The notes below the pieces were generated by a model. It was not told the DNA's origin and did not search any database. It saw only the letters and a program-made list of their open reading frames with translations. This document shows positions 43,858-52,329 of a DNA stretch of 64,000 nucleotides, piece by piece; position 1 is the first letter of the stretch; each line of letters opens with the position of its first letter. Location of the stretch: positions 1,674,001-1,738,000 of the forward strand of contig NZ_CP051204.2 of NCBI RefSeq assembly GCF_012516375.2. The letters are read 5' to 3'. This stretch comes from Chitinophaga oryzae (GTDB lineage: Bacteria; Bacteroidota; Bacteroidia; Chitinophagales; Chitinophagaceae). A program made the translations under genes and the position numbers.

Positions 43858-45033
43858 ATGATACAGCAAACAAGGGAGAAATTCATCGCGCTATTTGGAA
43901 AAGAGCCGCTGATCGTAGTTTCCCCGGGAAGAATTAACCTCATTGGCGAACATACCGACTATAACGACGGTTTTGTATTGCCTGCCGCCATCGATAAAAA
44001 AATCGTGTATGCGGTAGCATTGAACGGCACCCGTCAATGCAATGCCCACGCGGTTTTCACCAATGAAACGGTATCCTTCGACCTCAACCATGTGGTGCCT
44101 ACGTCGGGATGGATCAACTACCTGATGGGCGTGGTATATCAGCTGCAACAGGGCCACTACCCGGTAGAAGGGTTTGACTGTGTGATTGCCGGCGATATTC
44201 CGGTAGGCGCAGGCCTGTCGTCTTCCGCAGCGGTGGAAGGCGGACTTGTAGCGGCGCTGGATGAGATCTTCCGGTACGGCATGAGCCGGATGGACATGGC
44301 TTTGCTGGGCCAGCGCGCGGAGCACTCGTTTCCCGGCGTAAAGTGCGGTATCATGGACCAGTTCGCCAACCTGCATGGCAAAAAAGACCAGGTGGTACGG
44401 CTGGACTGCCGCAGCCTGGAATACGAATATTTCCCGTTCGATTTCCCTGAATACCGCATTGTATTGTGTAATTCCATGGTGCACCACTCACTCGCCTCAT
44501 CAGAATATAACGTTCGCCGTCACCAGTGCGAGGAGGGCGTGAAAGCCATCCAGGCGCAACATCCGGAGGTGTCATCGCTCCGTAACGCCACCATGCCCAT
44601 GCTGGAGGCGGTAAAAGCGCAACTGCCGGCCAAAGTATACGACCGCTGTAAATATGTGATCGAAGAAATTCAGCGGGTACAGGATGCTACCGAATTGCTG
44701 AAGAAAGGCGACCTGCAGGCTTTCGGTCAACTGATGTATGCCACCCATGAAGGGTTAAGTGTGCTCTATGAGGTAAGTTGTCCGGAGCTGGATTTCCTCG
44801 TGTCGCTGGCCAAAGAGCGGCCGGAGGTAGCCGGCGCCCGTGTGATGGGCGGTGGTTTCGGCGGCTGTACCATCAACCTGGTAAAACAGGATAAAGTGGA
44901 TGCTTTCCGCGGGTTTGTGACAGACAGGTACCAGCAGCAGTTTGGTAAAGTGCCGGAGATATATGTGACCACGATCGAGAACGGAACAACGGTGCAGAAA
45001 GTAGCTGCAGGCGCGCCCGATGCGCGGGCATAA
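43858..45033 (+). CDS. galK: galactokinase
   Basis: A 391-residue GHMP kinase from the ATG at 43858; the longer open frame begins in AT-rich leader. Motifs: the galactokinase signature GRINLIGEHTDYNDGFVLP with substrate-binding Glu-His and Asp, the ATP loop PVGAGLSSSAAVE, and the third GHMP motif GGGFGGCTINLV. It makes galactose-1-phosphate. No galT or galE is adjacent. Position beside FucP-type permease and GH109 suggests use of galactose released from glycans. Confidence 0.95.
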   Translation: MIQQTREKFIALFGKEPLIVVSPGRINLIGEHTDYNDGFVLPAAIDKKIVYAVALNGTRQCNAHAVFTNETVSFDLNHVVPTSGWINYLMGVVYQLQQGHYPVEGFDCVIAGDIPVGAGLSSSAAVEGGLVAALDEIFRYGMSRMDMALLGQRAEHSFPGVKCGIMDQFANLHGKKDQVVRLDCRSLEYEYFPFDFPEYRIVLCNSMVHHSLASSEYNVRRHQCEEGVKAIQAQHPEVSSLRNATMPMLEAVKAQLPAKVYDRCKYVIEEIQRVQDATELLKKGDLQAFGQLMYATHEGLSVLYEVSCPELDFLVSLAKERPEVAGARVMGGGFGGCTINLVKQDKVDAFRGFVTDRYQQQFGKVPEIYVTTIENGTTVQKVAAGAPDARA

Positions 45034-45074
45034 GTGTGGATAACCTGAGGTTATTGTTCATATTGTATTAAAAA

Positions 45075-45112
45075 GAAAATCGCCCATTGACTATTGTCGA
45101 TGGGCGATTTTC
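45075..45112. terminator. bidirectional terminator between galK and GH109 gene
   Basis: A perfect 13-base stem GAAAATCGCCCAT/ATGGGCGATTTTC with a 12-base loop, A-rich on the left and T-rich on the right, so it can end both convergent transcripts. Confidence 0.85.
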
Positions 45113-45127
45113 TGTTATAGTGCAATA

Positions 45128-46522
45128 CTAGTACTGATCATCCAGTCCGAAGATGGGTTTTCTGTTCATCCAGCGACCACGGGTGAAGTCAGGGATGTAT
45201 TGTACGCTGCCGCCTTCGAGAATAGATTGTTCGCTGAGCGGAGTGATAGCGTACCAGGTAGCCATATCGTATACGTCGAGCTGGTAAGGCGTGCCGCGTT
45301 TGATGCTTTCCACGAAGGAGTTGAGCACGTACCAGTCCATACCGCCGTGACCGGCGCCTTTGGCGTCAGAGGCGTAGCGTTTCCAGAGCGGGTGGTCGTA
45401 TTTACCGAAGTAGCTGTTGGCATCTTCCGGTTTACCGGTTTTTTCCCACTCGTCGAACGGGCTTTTCTTTTCGATATATATGGAGTCCTGATCATCCATC
45501 CACAGGCCGTTGGTGCCCTGAACGCGGAAGTTGAGGGAGTAGGGGCGCGGGGAGTTGGTGTCGTGGGACAGCATGATGGTTTCACCGTTGCTGGTGGTCA
45601 TCAAAGAAGAAACGATATCGCCGAGTTTGAATCTTACTTTGGCATTGGGATGGCTTTCGCTGCTGTTGTCCACAATGTATTTGTGGAGGCCGCGGGATTT
45701 GGTGGCCACGGAAGTGATGGTCATGAGGCGGTTGCCGCGGTTCATGTTGATCAGGTTACCGATGGGACCGAGGCCGTGGGACGGGTACAGGTCAGCGTTG
45801 CGGTGAACGGAGTGGTTGGTTCTCCATTTCGCTTCGGACAGCGCGTTTTCGCCGAATTCCACGCCACCACCGTAATATTGTTTGCCGTTGTTGAATTTCA
45901 CTGCGCGGAGGTCGTGCTGGTAGCCGCCCTGCAGGTGTGTGAGTTCGCCGAAGAGGCCCTGGCGCGCCATGTTCAGCACGGCCATTACGTCTCTGCGGTA
46001 GCATACGTTTTCCATACCGAAAACCTGTACGCCGGTAGCTTCGCTGGTGTTGACCAGTTCCCAGCATTCCTGGATGTCGGAGGCGCCGCATACTTCCACC
46101 GCAGGGGTTTTGCCTGCTTTCATGGCAGCGATGGCCATAATGGAATGCCATTCCCAGGGGGTGGCGATGATCACTGCGTCTACATCATCTCTTTTCAGCA
46201 GGTTCAGGTAATCTTCCGGGCCGTTGGTGTATTCAGCCACTTTTCGTTTGCCGCCGTATACCTTGGTGATCATATCTCTTGCTTTCGGAACGGTGTAAGC
46301 CGTGTCAGGGTCCGCAAAAGCTACCACGTCTACGTCGTCGCGGTGCAGGCAGAGGCTGAGGTGACTCAGGCCGCGGGCGCCCACGCCGATCAGACCAATT
46401 CTTACCTTGGGTTTCTTTTCATTGGCAAACAGTTTTGCAGAGGAGCCGAGCATAGAAAGACCTATACCTGCGGCCGCCGTGTTTTTGAGGAAACTTCTGC
46501 GATGCAGTGGTTGTTTGTTCAT
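45128..46522 (-). CDS. GH109-type Gfo/Idh/MocA protein (alpha-N-acetylgalactosaminidase-like), Tat-exported
   Basis: 464 residues with a twin-arginine signal (HRRSFLKNTAAAG). The mature protein has an NAD-binding fold (RIGLIGVGARGLSHLS) and the Gfo/Idh C-terminal domain. The segment DLYPSHGLGPIGNLINMNRGNR closely resembles the GH109 signature, and HD of GGYQHDLR fits as well. GH109 enzymes use bound NAD+ to cleave alpha-linked GalNAc by an elimination mechanism; Tat export is expected because cofactor is loaded before export. It converges on galK. An oxidoreductase of the same fold cannot be fully excluded. Confidence 0.85.
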   Translation of the reverse strand: MNKQPLHRRSFLKNTAAAGIGLSMLGSSAKLFANEKKPKVRIGLIGVGARGLSHLSLCLHRDDVDVVAFADPDTAYTVPKARDMITKVYGGKRKVAEYTNGPEDYLNLLKRDDVDAVIIATPWEWHSIMAIAAMKAGKTPAVEVCGASDIQECWELVNTSEATGVQVFGMENVCYRRDVMAVLNMARQGLFGELTHLQGGYQHDLRAVKFNNGKQYYGGGVEFGENALSEAKWRTNHSVHRNADLYPSHGLGPIGNLINMNRGNRLMTITSVATKSRGLHKYIVDNSSESHPNAKVRFKLGDIVSSLMTTSNGETIMLSHDTNSPRPYSLNFRVQGTNGLWMDDQDSIYIEKKSPFDEWEKTGKPEDANSYFGKYDHPLWKRYASDAKGAGHGGMDWYVLNSFVESIKRGTPYQLDVYDMATWYAITPLSEQSILEGGSVQYIPDFTRGRWMNRKPIFGLDDQY

Positions 46523-46781
46523 TGTTCAGTTTTTAATCGTATATGGATACGTTGTGAAGGGACTAAATTTATAAAAAATGCTGCGTGTAAACCAACCCGG
46601 ATCTCCTTTTTATTACATTTTTGTGATAAACGGCAGAATATGCAAGCGATTGTTGGTTAATATTGAATTATGAATAGAGAATACCCGATCATCTCCGGTG
46701 CGGGAGGCGGATTATCTTCGCTCAGCATGAAGCAGGGAGGATTTTTTGAGATAGTCCGTAATCCGTAATTTATCCAGTGAA

Positions 46782-48839
46782 ATGAAAAAGACAAATTTAT
46801 TATTAGCCGGATTGTTTGCCTGTGGCATGGCCTCGGCACAGAAGATCCAACCGTATGGCGCGTTGCCGTCCAAAGCGCAGGTAGCCTGGAATGACATGGA
46901 ATATTACATGTTCATCCACTTCGGGCCCAACACGTTCACCAACAAAGAGTGGGGGCATGGGGATGAAGATCCGAAGGTATTTAATCCTACCCGCCTCGAT
47001 GCCCGTCAATGGGCCCGTACCGCCAGGCAGGCCGGTATGAAAGGCATCGTGATCACCGCCAAGCACCATGACGGTTTTTGTTTATGGCCTTCCAAATACA
47101 GCACCCATACTGTCCGGGAGAGCGCGTGGAAAAACGGCAAAGGCGATGTGCTGGCAGAACTTTCGGCCGCCTGTAAGGAATACGGCCTGAAGTTCGGCGT
47201 GTACCTGTCGCCCTGGGACCGTAACCATCCCGAGTATGGCACCGCCACGTACAACAAGGTGTTCGCCAATACGCTGGAAGAAGTGCTCACCAGCTACGGC
47301 CCTGTGTTTGAGCAGTGGTTCGATGGCGCTAATGGCGGCAATATCAAACAGCCTTATGACTGGGACCTGTTCCATAAAGTAGTATACAAACATCAGCCGA
47401 ACGCCGTTATTTTCAGCGACGTAGGACCTGGCTGCCGCTGGGTGGGCAATGAAAACGGTATCGCCGGCACCACCAACTGGAGCACGCTCAACGTGAAAGG
47501 GTTTACGCCCGGCGCAGGCGGCCCCCCTACGAAGTCGCTCAACGAAGGCAACGAGGACGGTGAACAGTGGATCCCGGCCGAATGTGACGTGTCTATCCGC
47601 CCGGGATGGTTCTACAGCCCCGATACAGACGACAAGGTGAAGTCGCTCAACACGCTGCTGGACATCTACTACGGCTCCGTAGGCCGCAATGGTAACCTGA
47701 TCCTGAACGTGCCTATTGACCGCGAAGGACTGATCCACCCGAACGATTCTACCCGCCTGATGGAGCTGCGCCGTACGCTGGATGCCACCTTCAAAAATAA
47801 CCTCGCTAAAAATGCGGTAGTAACGGCAACGGATACACGTAAGAATAACCCGGAGGTAAAGGTGTCTCATCTAACAGATGGTACCAACGCTACCTATTGG
47901 GCAACGCCGGACAACGTGACTGCCACCACCGTGAAGCTGACTTTCAAAAAGCCGGTTACCTTCAACCGGGTGGTGCTGCAGGAATATATAGCGCTCGGGC
48001 AGCGGGTGAAAGCTTTCAGCGTGGAAATACTGGACAAAGGCGTGAAAAAGGAAATAGCGCGGGAGACCACCGTCGGCCACAAGCGTATCCTGCGCCTGCC
48101 GGACTATACCACCACGGAAGTGTATATTAATATATTGGATGCCAAAGCGGCGCCCGTGATCAGCGAGATACAGCTGTTCGAAGCGCCCGGCATGCTGGCC
48201 ACGCCGGAGATCCACCGGGACAAAGAAGGGAAGGTGACCATCACCGCCGCTTCCGCCGACCCGGAAATACGTTACACCACCGACGGTACCGCGCCTGCGC
48301 TGAACTCGCCGTTGTACACACCGCAGACGGAGATCAGCCTGCCGCAGGGCGGCACGGTGAAAGCCAGGGCTTTCCTGCGCAAAACGAAGGCAGCCAGCCC
48401 GGAAGTGAAAGCCAGCTTCGACGTGGCGCCTGCCAAATGGCAGGTAGTGGCCCCGGCCACAGCGGAAGCCGCCAGGGCGATCGACGGCAATCCGGCCACC
48501 GTGTGGACATCTGACAAAAAAGAGACACAATACCCGCACCAGCTGGACGTAGACCTGGGTGAAACGCTGACGCTGAAAGGCTTTACCTACACGCCTACCA
48601 CCAATGAGCATATCGGCGGCGTGATTTACGGGTATGCCTTTTATACCAGCGCCGACGGTAAAAGCTGGGGGCAACCGGCCGCCACCGGCAGTTTCGCCAA
48701 CATCAAAAACAACCCGGTAGCGCAAACCATCACCTTTGCGCCGGTGAAAGCCAGGTTCATACGCCTGGTGGCCCTCACACCAGCCACCGAAAAGGATAAC
48801 AGGGCGAGTATCGCCGAGCTGGGGATTATCACCAAATAG
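46782..48839 (+). CDS. alpha-L-fucosidase, GH29, with carbohydrate-binding modules
   Basis: 685 residues with a signal peptide (to MASAQ). The GH29 barrel spans about 25-345: FIHFGPNTFTNKEWG, GIVITAKHHDGFCLWPS, LSPWDRNHPEYG and the nucleophile Asp in EQWFDGANGG. After it come an F5/8-type domain (about 350-470), a chitobiase-C-like segment (IRYTTDGTAPALNSPLYTP) and another F5/8-type domain to the end. It removes alpha-linked fucose outside the cytoplasm. The ATG at 46782 follows a spacer with decayed family 1 repeats (TCCGTAATCCGTAAT at 46756). Confidence 0.95.
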   Translation: MKKTNLLLAGLFACGMASAQKIQPYGALPSKAQVAWNDMEYYMFIHFGPNTFTNKEWGHGDEDPKVFNPTRLDARQWARTARQAGMKGIVITAKHHDGFCLWPSKYSTHTVRESAWKNGKGDVLAELSAACKEYGLKFGVYLSPWDRNHPEYGTATYNKVFANTLEEVLTSYGPVFEQWFDGANGGNIKQPYDWDLFHKVVYKHQPNAVIFSDVGPGCRWVGNENGIAGTTNWSTLNVKGFTPGAGGPPTKSLNEGNEDGEQWIPAECDVSIRPGWFYSPDTDDKVKSLNTLLDIYYGSVGRNGNLILNVPIDREGLIHPNDSTRLMELRRTLDATFKNNLAKNAVVTATDTRKNNPEVKVSHLTDGTNATYWATPDNVTATTVKLTFKKPVTFNRVVLQEYIALGQRVKAFSVEILDKGVKKEIARETTVGHKRILRLPDYTTTEVYINILDAKAAPVISEIQLFEAPGMLATPEIHRDKEGKVTITAASADPEIRYTTDGTAPALNSPLYTPQTEISLPQGGTVKARAFLRKTKAASPEVKASFDVAPAKWQVVAPATAEAARAIDGNPATVWTSDKKETQYPHQLDVDLGETLTLKGFTYTPTTNEHIGGVIYGYAFYTSADGKSWGQPAATGSFANIKNNPVAQTITFAPVKARFIRLVALTPATEKDNRASIAELGIITK

Positions 48840-48859
48840 TATATAAATAATTAAAGTAT

Positions 48860-48903
48860 AAGGCGGCTGGATCCCGAGGAGTTGGGTTCAGCCGCCTTTT
48901 TGT
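48860..48903 (+). terminator. rho-independent terminator after the fucosidase gene
   Basis: AAGGCGGCTG (48860-48869) pairs with CAGCCGCCTT (48889-48898), with a smaller inner CCC/GGG stem, followed by TTTTT. Confidence 0.88.
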
Positions 48904-48945
48904 TAACGGTTTGAAAAAAATCGGCATTCCCCAAAAAAAATTCGA

Positions 48946-48974
48946 TTGATTAAAAAGATATTATTATAACTTTG
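48946..48974 (+). promoter_or_regulatory. arginine operon promoter
   Basis: TTG at 48946-48948, 18 bases, TAACTTTG at 48967-48974: a full match to the Bacteroidota promoter form. It is the only good match in the 415-base gap before the GNAT gene and implies a leader RNA of about 275 bases. Confidence 0.75.
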
Positions 48975-49027
48975 CGGTTAATCTAAACTAAAGACAATAT
49001 TTATAACAATTTAACGCTGAACTGAAG

Positions 49028-49144
49028 TTGGAAAAAACCGCAACTCATACCAACATCTCTGCATATCATCCCGCTTTAAATAAAGGGGTATATTCTGTTG
49101 GGTTCAATGTCTTTAGATTCCTTTCCCGACGACCCAGGATTTGA
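49028..49144 (+). CDS. candidate arginine-rich leader peptide of the arg operon
   Basis: A 38-codon ORF beginning with TTG at 49028 and ending with TGA at 49142-49144, inside the operon leader. Four of its last nine residues are Arg, ending FRFLSRRPRI, written with AGA, CGA, CGA and AGG. Its start context AGTTGGAAAA is the same ten bases as at the TTG start of the first structural gene (49255). The stop codon touches the first of two stable hairpins. This is the layout of amino-acid-operon attenuation peptides: slow decoding of Arg codons would alter folding of the RNA ahead. Translation itself is not proven, and the TTG start is an inference. Confidence 0.5.
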   Translation: MEKTATHTNISAYHPALNKGVYSVGFNVFRFLSRRPRI

Positions 49145-49194
49145 TAGCGCTTGTCATACAACCGCTATCGCACCGGATATCCCCATGTCCGGTG
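49143..49194 (+). promoter_or_regulatory. tandem hairpins in the arg leader
   Basis: Hairpin 1: GATAGCG (49143-49149) with CGCTATC (49163-49169). Hairpin 2: CACCGGA (49171-49177) with TCCGGTG (49188-49194). They follow directly after the leader ORF stop. No T-run follows, so control at translation of the GNAT gene or by another mechanism is more likely than intrinsic termination. A weaker TGGGT/ACCCA pair encloses the Arg codons. Confidence 0.5.
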
Positions 49195-49254
49195 AATGTT
49201 CCGTAATGGAAGACTTCAATGTAGTTTATTGATTCACGATTTCAATTTTAAAAG

Positions 49255-50049
49255 TTGGAAAATCAGCATATCATCGTTAGGGTAGCCACACCTGACGATA
49301 TACACTATTCAAAAACCATCACTGATGAGATGGAGGCGTCTGCTAAAGCGCGTGGGACTGGAATTGCCAAACGTTCACCGGCCTATGTGGAGCTTAAAAT
49401 GCAGGAGGGCAAAGCTGTTATTGCAGTAACCGACAAAGGGGACTGGGTAGGCTTTTGTTATATAGAAGCATGGGGGCATGGCAAATTTGTGGCCAACTCA
49501 GGGCTGATCGTGAATCCTGCCTTCCGTGGGCATGGCGTGGCCAAGTCCATCAAAAAGAAAATCTTTGAACTGTCGAGAGAAACCTACCCCGAGTCCAAGA
49601 TATTTGGTCTGACTACCGGGCTGGCAGTGATGAAGATCAACTCAGAACTGGGTTATGAGCCCGTTACCTACTCCGAGCTGACAGACGACGAAGAGTTCTG
49701 GAAAGGCTGCCGCAGCTGTGTGAACTTCGATATCCTCACCAGCAAAGAGCGGAAGAACTGCCTGTGCACTGCTATGCTGTACGATCCCGCTGAGAAGCTG
49801 AAAGAGGCGGAAGAGCGTGCCATGGCCGACGCCAAAGCCAAACAGGAAGCGGCCGCCACTGCCCTGCAGCCTGTCAACCAGCTGTCTGTGACCGCTGCCG
49901 GCCAGATCCACCACGAGAAAAGGCGCCGGAGATTTAAAGGAAACATAAAGCTGTACGAGCGCTGGTTAAGATTTAAAAGATTTGTTTTGCTCAACAGCAA
50001 AAAAGAAGGCGGCGCTACCGGCACCAGGAAAAAATTCTTCCTGTTCTGA
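49255..50049 (+). CDS. GNAT-family N-acyltransferase at the head of the arg operon (probable N-acylglutamate synthase)
   Basis: 264 residues starting at TTG 49255: an in-frame stop lies two codons upstream and the next ATG would cut off the first GNAT strand (HIIVRVATPDD). The acetyl-CoA loop is VNPAFRGHGVAKSIKKKI. The middle has a Cys-rich patch (WKGCRSCVNF, KNCLCTAM) and the C-terminus is basic. No argA or argJ is in the operon, so this GNAT most likely makes N-acetyl- or N-succinyl-glutamate, the first step of the acylated pathway; the equivalent gene heads arg operons in other Bacteroidota. The exact acyl donor is unknown. Confidence 0.8.
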   Translation: MENQHIIVRVATPDDIHYSKTITDEMEASAKARGTGIAKRSPAYVELKMQEGKAVIAVTDKGDWVGFCYIEAWGHGKFVANSGLIVNPAFRGHGVAKSIKKKIFELSRETYPESKIFGLTTGLAVMKINSELGYEPVTYSELTDDEEFWKGCRSCVNFDILTSKERKNCLCTAMLYDPAEKLKEAEERAMADAKAKQEAAATALQPVNQLSVTAAGQIHHEKRRRRFKGNIKLYERWLRFKRFVLLNSKKEGGATGTRKKFFLF

Positions 50050-50106
50050 AGCCTGCCACCCACTGTCTGACAATATAGTTTTCAATATATAAATGATGTC
50101 GTAAAA

Positions 50107-51297
50107 ATGAAAAAAGTAGTACTGGGATTTAGCGGAGGACTTGATACTTCGTATTGCGTTAAATATCTGACTGAAGAAAAAGGATATGAGGTGCATTCCG
50201 TAATCGTTAACACCGGCGGTTTTTCCGAAGAAGAACTGGTGGAAATTGAGAAACGCGCTTATAACCTGGGCGTTAAAAGTCACAAGACTGTTGACGCGGT
50301 CCGTTCCTACTACGACGGCGTTATTAAATACCTGATTTTTGGTAACGTACTGAAAAACAATACCTACCCGCTGAGCGTGAGTGCAGAACGTATGAGCCAG
50401 GCGCTGGCCATCGCCGAATATGTGAAAGAAGTGGGCGCTGACGCGGTAGCGCACGGCAGCACCGGCGCGGGTAACGACCAGGTGCGGTTTGACATGGTGT
50501 TTCATATCATGATCCCAGGTGTGGAGATCATCACCCCGATCCGTGACATGAAACTGAGCCGTGAAGCTGAAATTGACTATCTGCGTTCCAAAGGAGTGAA
50601 CATGAACTTCGAGAAAGCCATGTACTCCATCAATAAAGGCATGTGGGGCACTTCCGTAGGCGGTAAGGAAACACTGACCTCCAACGGTATGCTGCCGGAA
50701 GAAGCCTGGCCTACCCAGCTGACCAAAGAAGGAGAAGAACAGGTGAAACTGACTTTTGAGCAGGGCGAACTGGTTGGCGTGAACGACCTGAAATTCGCTC
50801 ACCCGTCTGAAGCGATCCAATACCTGCAAACCATAGCAGGGCCGTTCGCTATCGGCCGTGATATTCATGTAGGTGATACCATCATCGGTATCAAAGGCCG
50901 CGTAGGCTTTGAAGCCGCCGCTCCCATGGTGATCCTCAAAGCGCACCACGCACTGGAGAAACATGTGCTCACCAAATGGCAGCTGACCTGGAAAGACCAG
51001 CTGGCGCAGTTCTACGGCAACTGGATGCACGAAGGGCAGATCATGGACCCTGTGATGCGCGACATCGAGGCGTTCCTGCAACACACACAGGAAAATGTTT
51101 CCGGTGAAGTGTTCGTTACCCTGATGCCTTACCGCTTCCAGGTGACCGGTATCCAGTCACCCTACGACCTGATGAGCAGCAAATTCGGCAAGTACGGCGA
51201 AATGAACAGCGGCTGGTCCGGCGAAGATGTAAGAGGCTTCAGCAAAATTTTCGGTAACCAGACCATGATCTGGCATCAGGTAAAAAACTCTATCTAA
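50107..51297 (+). CDS. argG: argininosuccinate synthase
   Basis: 396 residues. ATP-pyrophosphatase loop VLGFSGGLDTSYCVKYL at the N-terminus, AHGSTGAGNDQVRFD for citrulline/aspartate binding. It joins citrulline and aspartate with ATP. Starts 57 bases after the GNAT gene and precedes argC by 15 bases. In the acylated pathway it acts after deacylation of N-acyl-citrulline by ArgE. Confidence 0.96.
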   Translation: MKKVVLGFSGGLDTSYCVKYLTEEKGYEVHSVIVNTGGFSEEELVEIEKRAYNLGVKSHKTVDAVRSYYDGVIKYLIFGNVLKNNTYPLSVSAERMSQALAIAEYVKEVGADAVAHGSTGAGNDQVRFDMVFHIMIPGVEIITPIRDMKLSREAEIDYLRSKGVNMNFEKAMYSINKGMWGTSVGGKETLTSNGMLPEEAWPTQLTKEGEEQVKLTFEQGELVGVNDLKFAHPSEAIQYLQTIAGPFAIGRDIHVGDTIIGIKGRVGFEAAAPMVILKAHHALEKHVLTKWQLTWKDQLAQFYGNWMHEGQIMDPVMRDIEAFLQHTQENVSGEVFVTLMPYRFQVTGIQSPYDLMSSKFGKYGEMNSGWSGEDVRGFSKIFGNQTMIWHQVKNSI

Positions 51298-51312
51298 ATC
51301 AGCATCGCAACC

Positions 51313-52296
51313 ATGGCAAATGATAAAAGGATAAAGGCAGGCATTGTTGGTGGGGCAGGCTATACCGGCGGAGAAATGATCCGGTTATTGCTGAACCATC
51401 CGGACGTATCCATTTCGTTTGTGCATAGCCGTAGTAATGCGGGCAATCCGTTGTACGCAGTACATGCCGACTTGCTGGGCGAGACAGAAAGGTCTTTCAC
51501 CGCCGAGCTGAGCAACGATATAGACGTAATGTTCCTCTGCCTCGGGCACGGGGAATCCAAAAAATTCCTGGAAGCAACAGACGTTGCTCCGCATGTGAAA
51601 ATAATAGACCTCAGTCAGGATTTTCGTTTAGGCGAAAGCGTTAAAGGACGGGAATTTGTGTACGGGCTGCCGGAACTGCAGCGGGAAGAAATCAAAAAGG
51701 CGAATAATATCGCCAATCCCGGTTGTTTTGCCACGGCCATACAGCTGGGCATCCTGCCGCTGGCCAAAGCCGGTCTGCTGAAAGAAGTACATACCACCGG
51801 CATCACCGGTTCCACCGGCGCCGGCCAGAGCCTGCAGGCCACTTCCCACTTTACCTGGAGGGCTAACAATATCTCCACTTATAAAGTGCTGAACCATCAG
51901 CACCTGAAAGAAATACGACGAAGCCTGGTACAGTTGCAACCCGGCTTCGCGGAAACGGTCAACTTTGTACCGGTGCGCGGTGATTTCCCCAGAGGCATCT
52001 GGGTCACCTCTTACCTGCAGAGCGACCTGACGCTGGAAGCAGCGGTGCAGTTGTACAAAGACTACTATGCCGGTCATCCTTTTACGCATGTCAGCGAAAA
52101 GCAGATCGACCTGAAGCAGGTAGTGAATACCAACAAGGTATTGCTGCAACTCGAGAAAGTGGGCGACAAACTGGTGATCCACTCCATCGAAGATAACCTG
52201 GTGAAAGGTGCTTCCGGTCAGGCTGTACAGAACATGAACCTTATGTGCGGACTGGATGAAACGGCCGGACTCAGACTGAAGTCCATCGTGTTCTAA
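51313..52296 (+). CDS. argC: N-acyl-gamma-glutamyl-phosphate reductase
   Basis: 327 residues. NADPH-binding GIVGGAGYTGGEMIRLL, catalytic Cys in IANPGCFATAIQLG, and the later His in TSHFTWRANN region with HQHLKEIRR. It reduces acylglutamyl phosphate to the semialdehyde. Sits between argG and argD with short gaps (15 and 33 bases), so cotranscribed. Confidence 0.95.
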   Translation: MANDKRIKAGIVGGAGYTGGEMIRLLLNHPDVSISFVHSRSNAGNPLYAVHADLLGETERSFTAELSNDIDVMFLCLGHGESKKFLEATDVAPHVKIIDLSQDFRLGESVKGREFVYGLPELQREEIKKANNIANPGCFATAIQLGILPLAKAGLLKEVHTTGITGSTGAGQSLQATSHFTWRANNISTYKVLNHQHLKEIRRSLVQLQPGFAETVNFVPVRGDFPRGIWVTSYLQSDLTLEAAVQLYKDYYAGHPFTHVSEKQIDLKQVVNTNKVLLQLEKVGDKLVIHSIEDNLVKGASGQAVQNMNLMCGLDETAGLRLKSIVF

Positions 52297-52329
52297 CCGT
52301 TTTTATCATTTTCAATTTTTTCCGACATC

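Noticed and set aside
49107..49232. 41-codon ATG ORF in the arg leader, another frame
   Set aside because: It has an ATG but is acidic, has no Arg and does not fit attenuation. It overlaps the better-supported Arg-rich ORF; kept only as an alternative.
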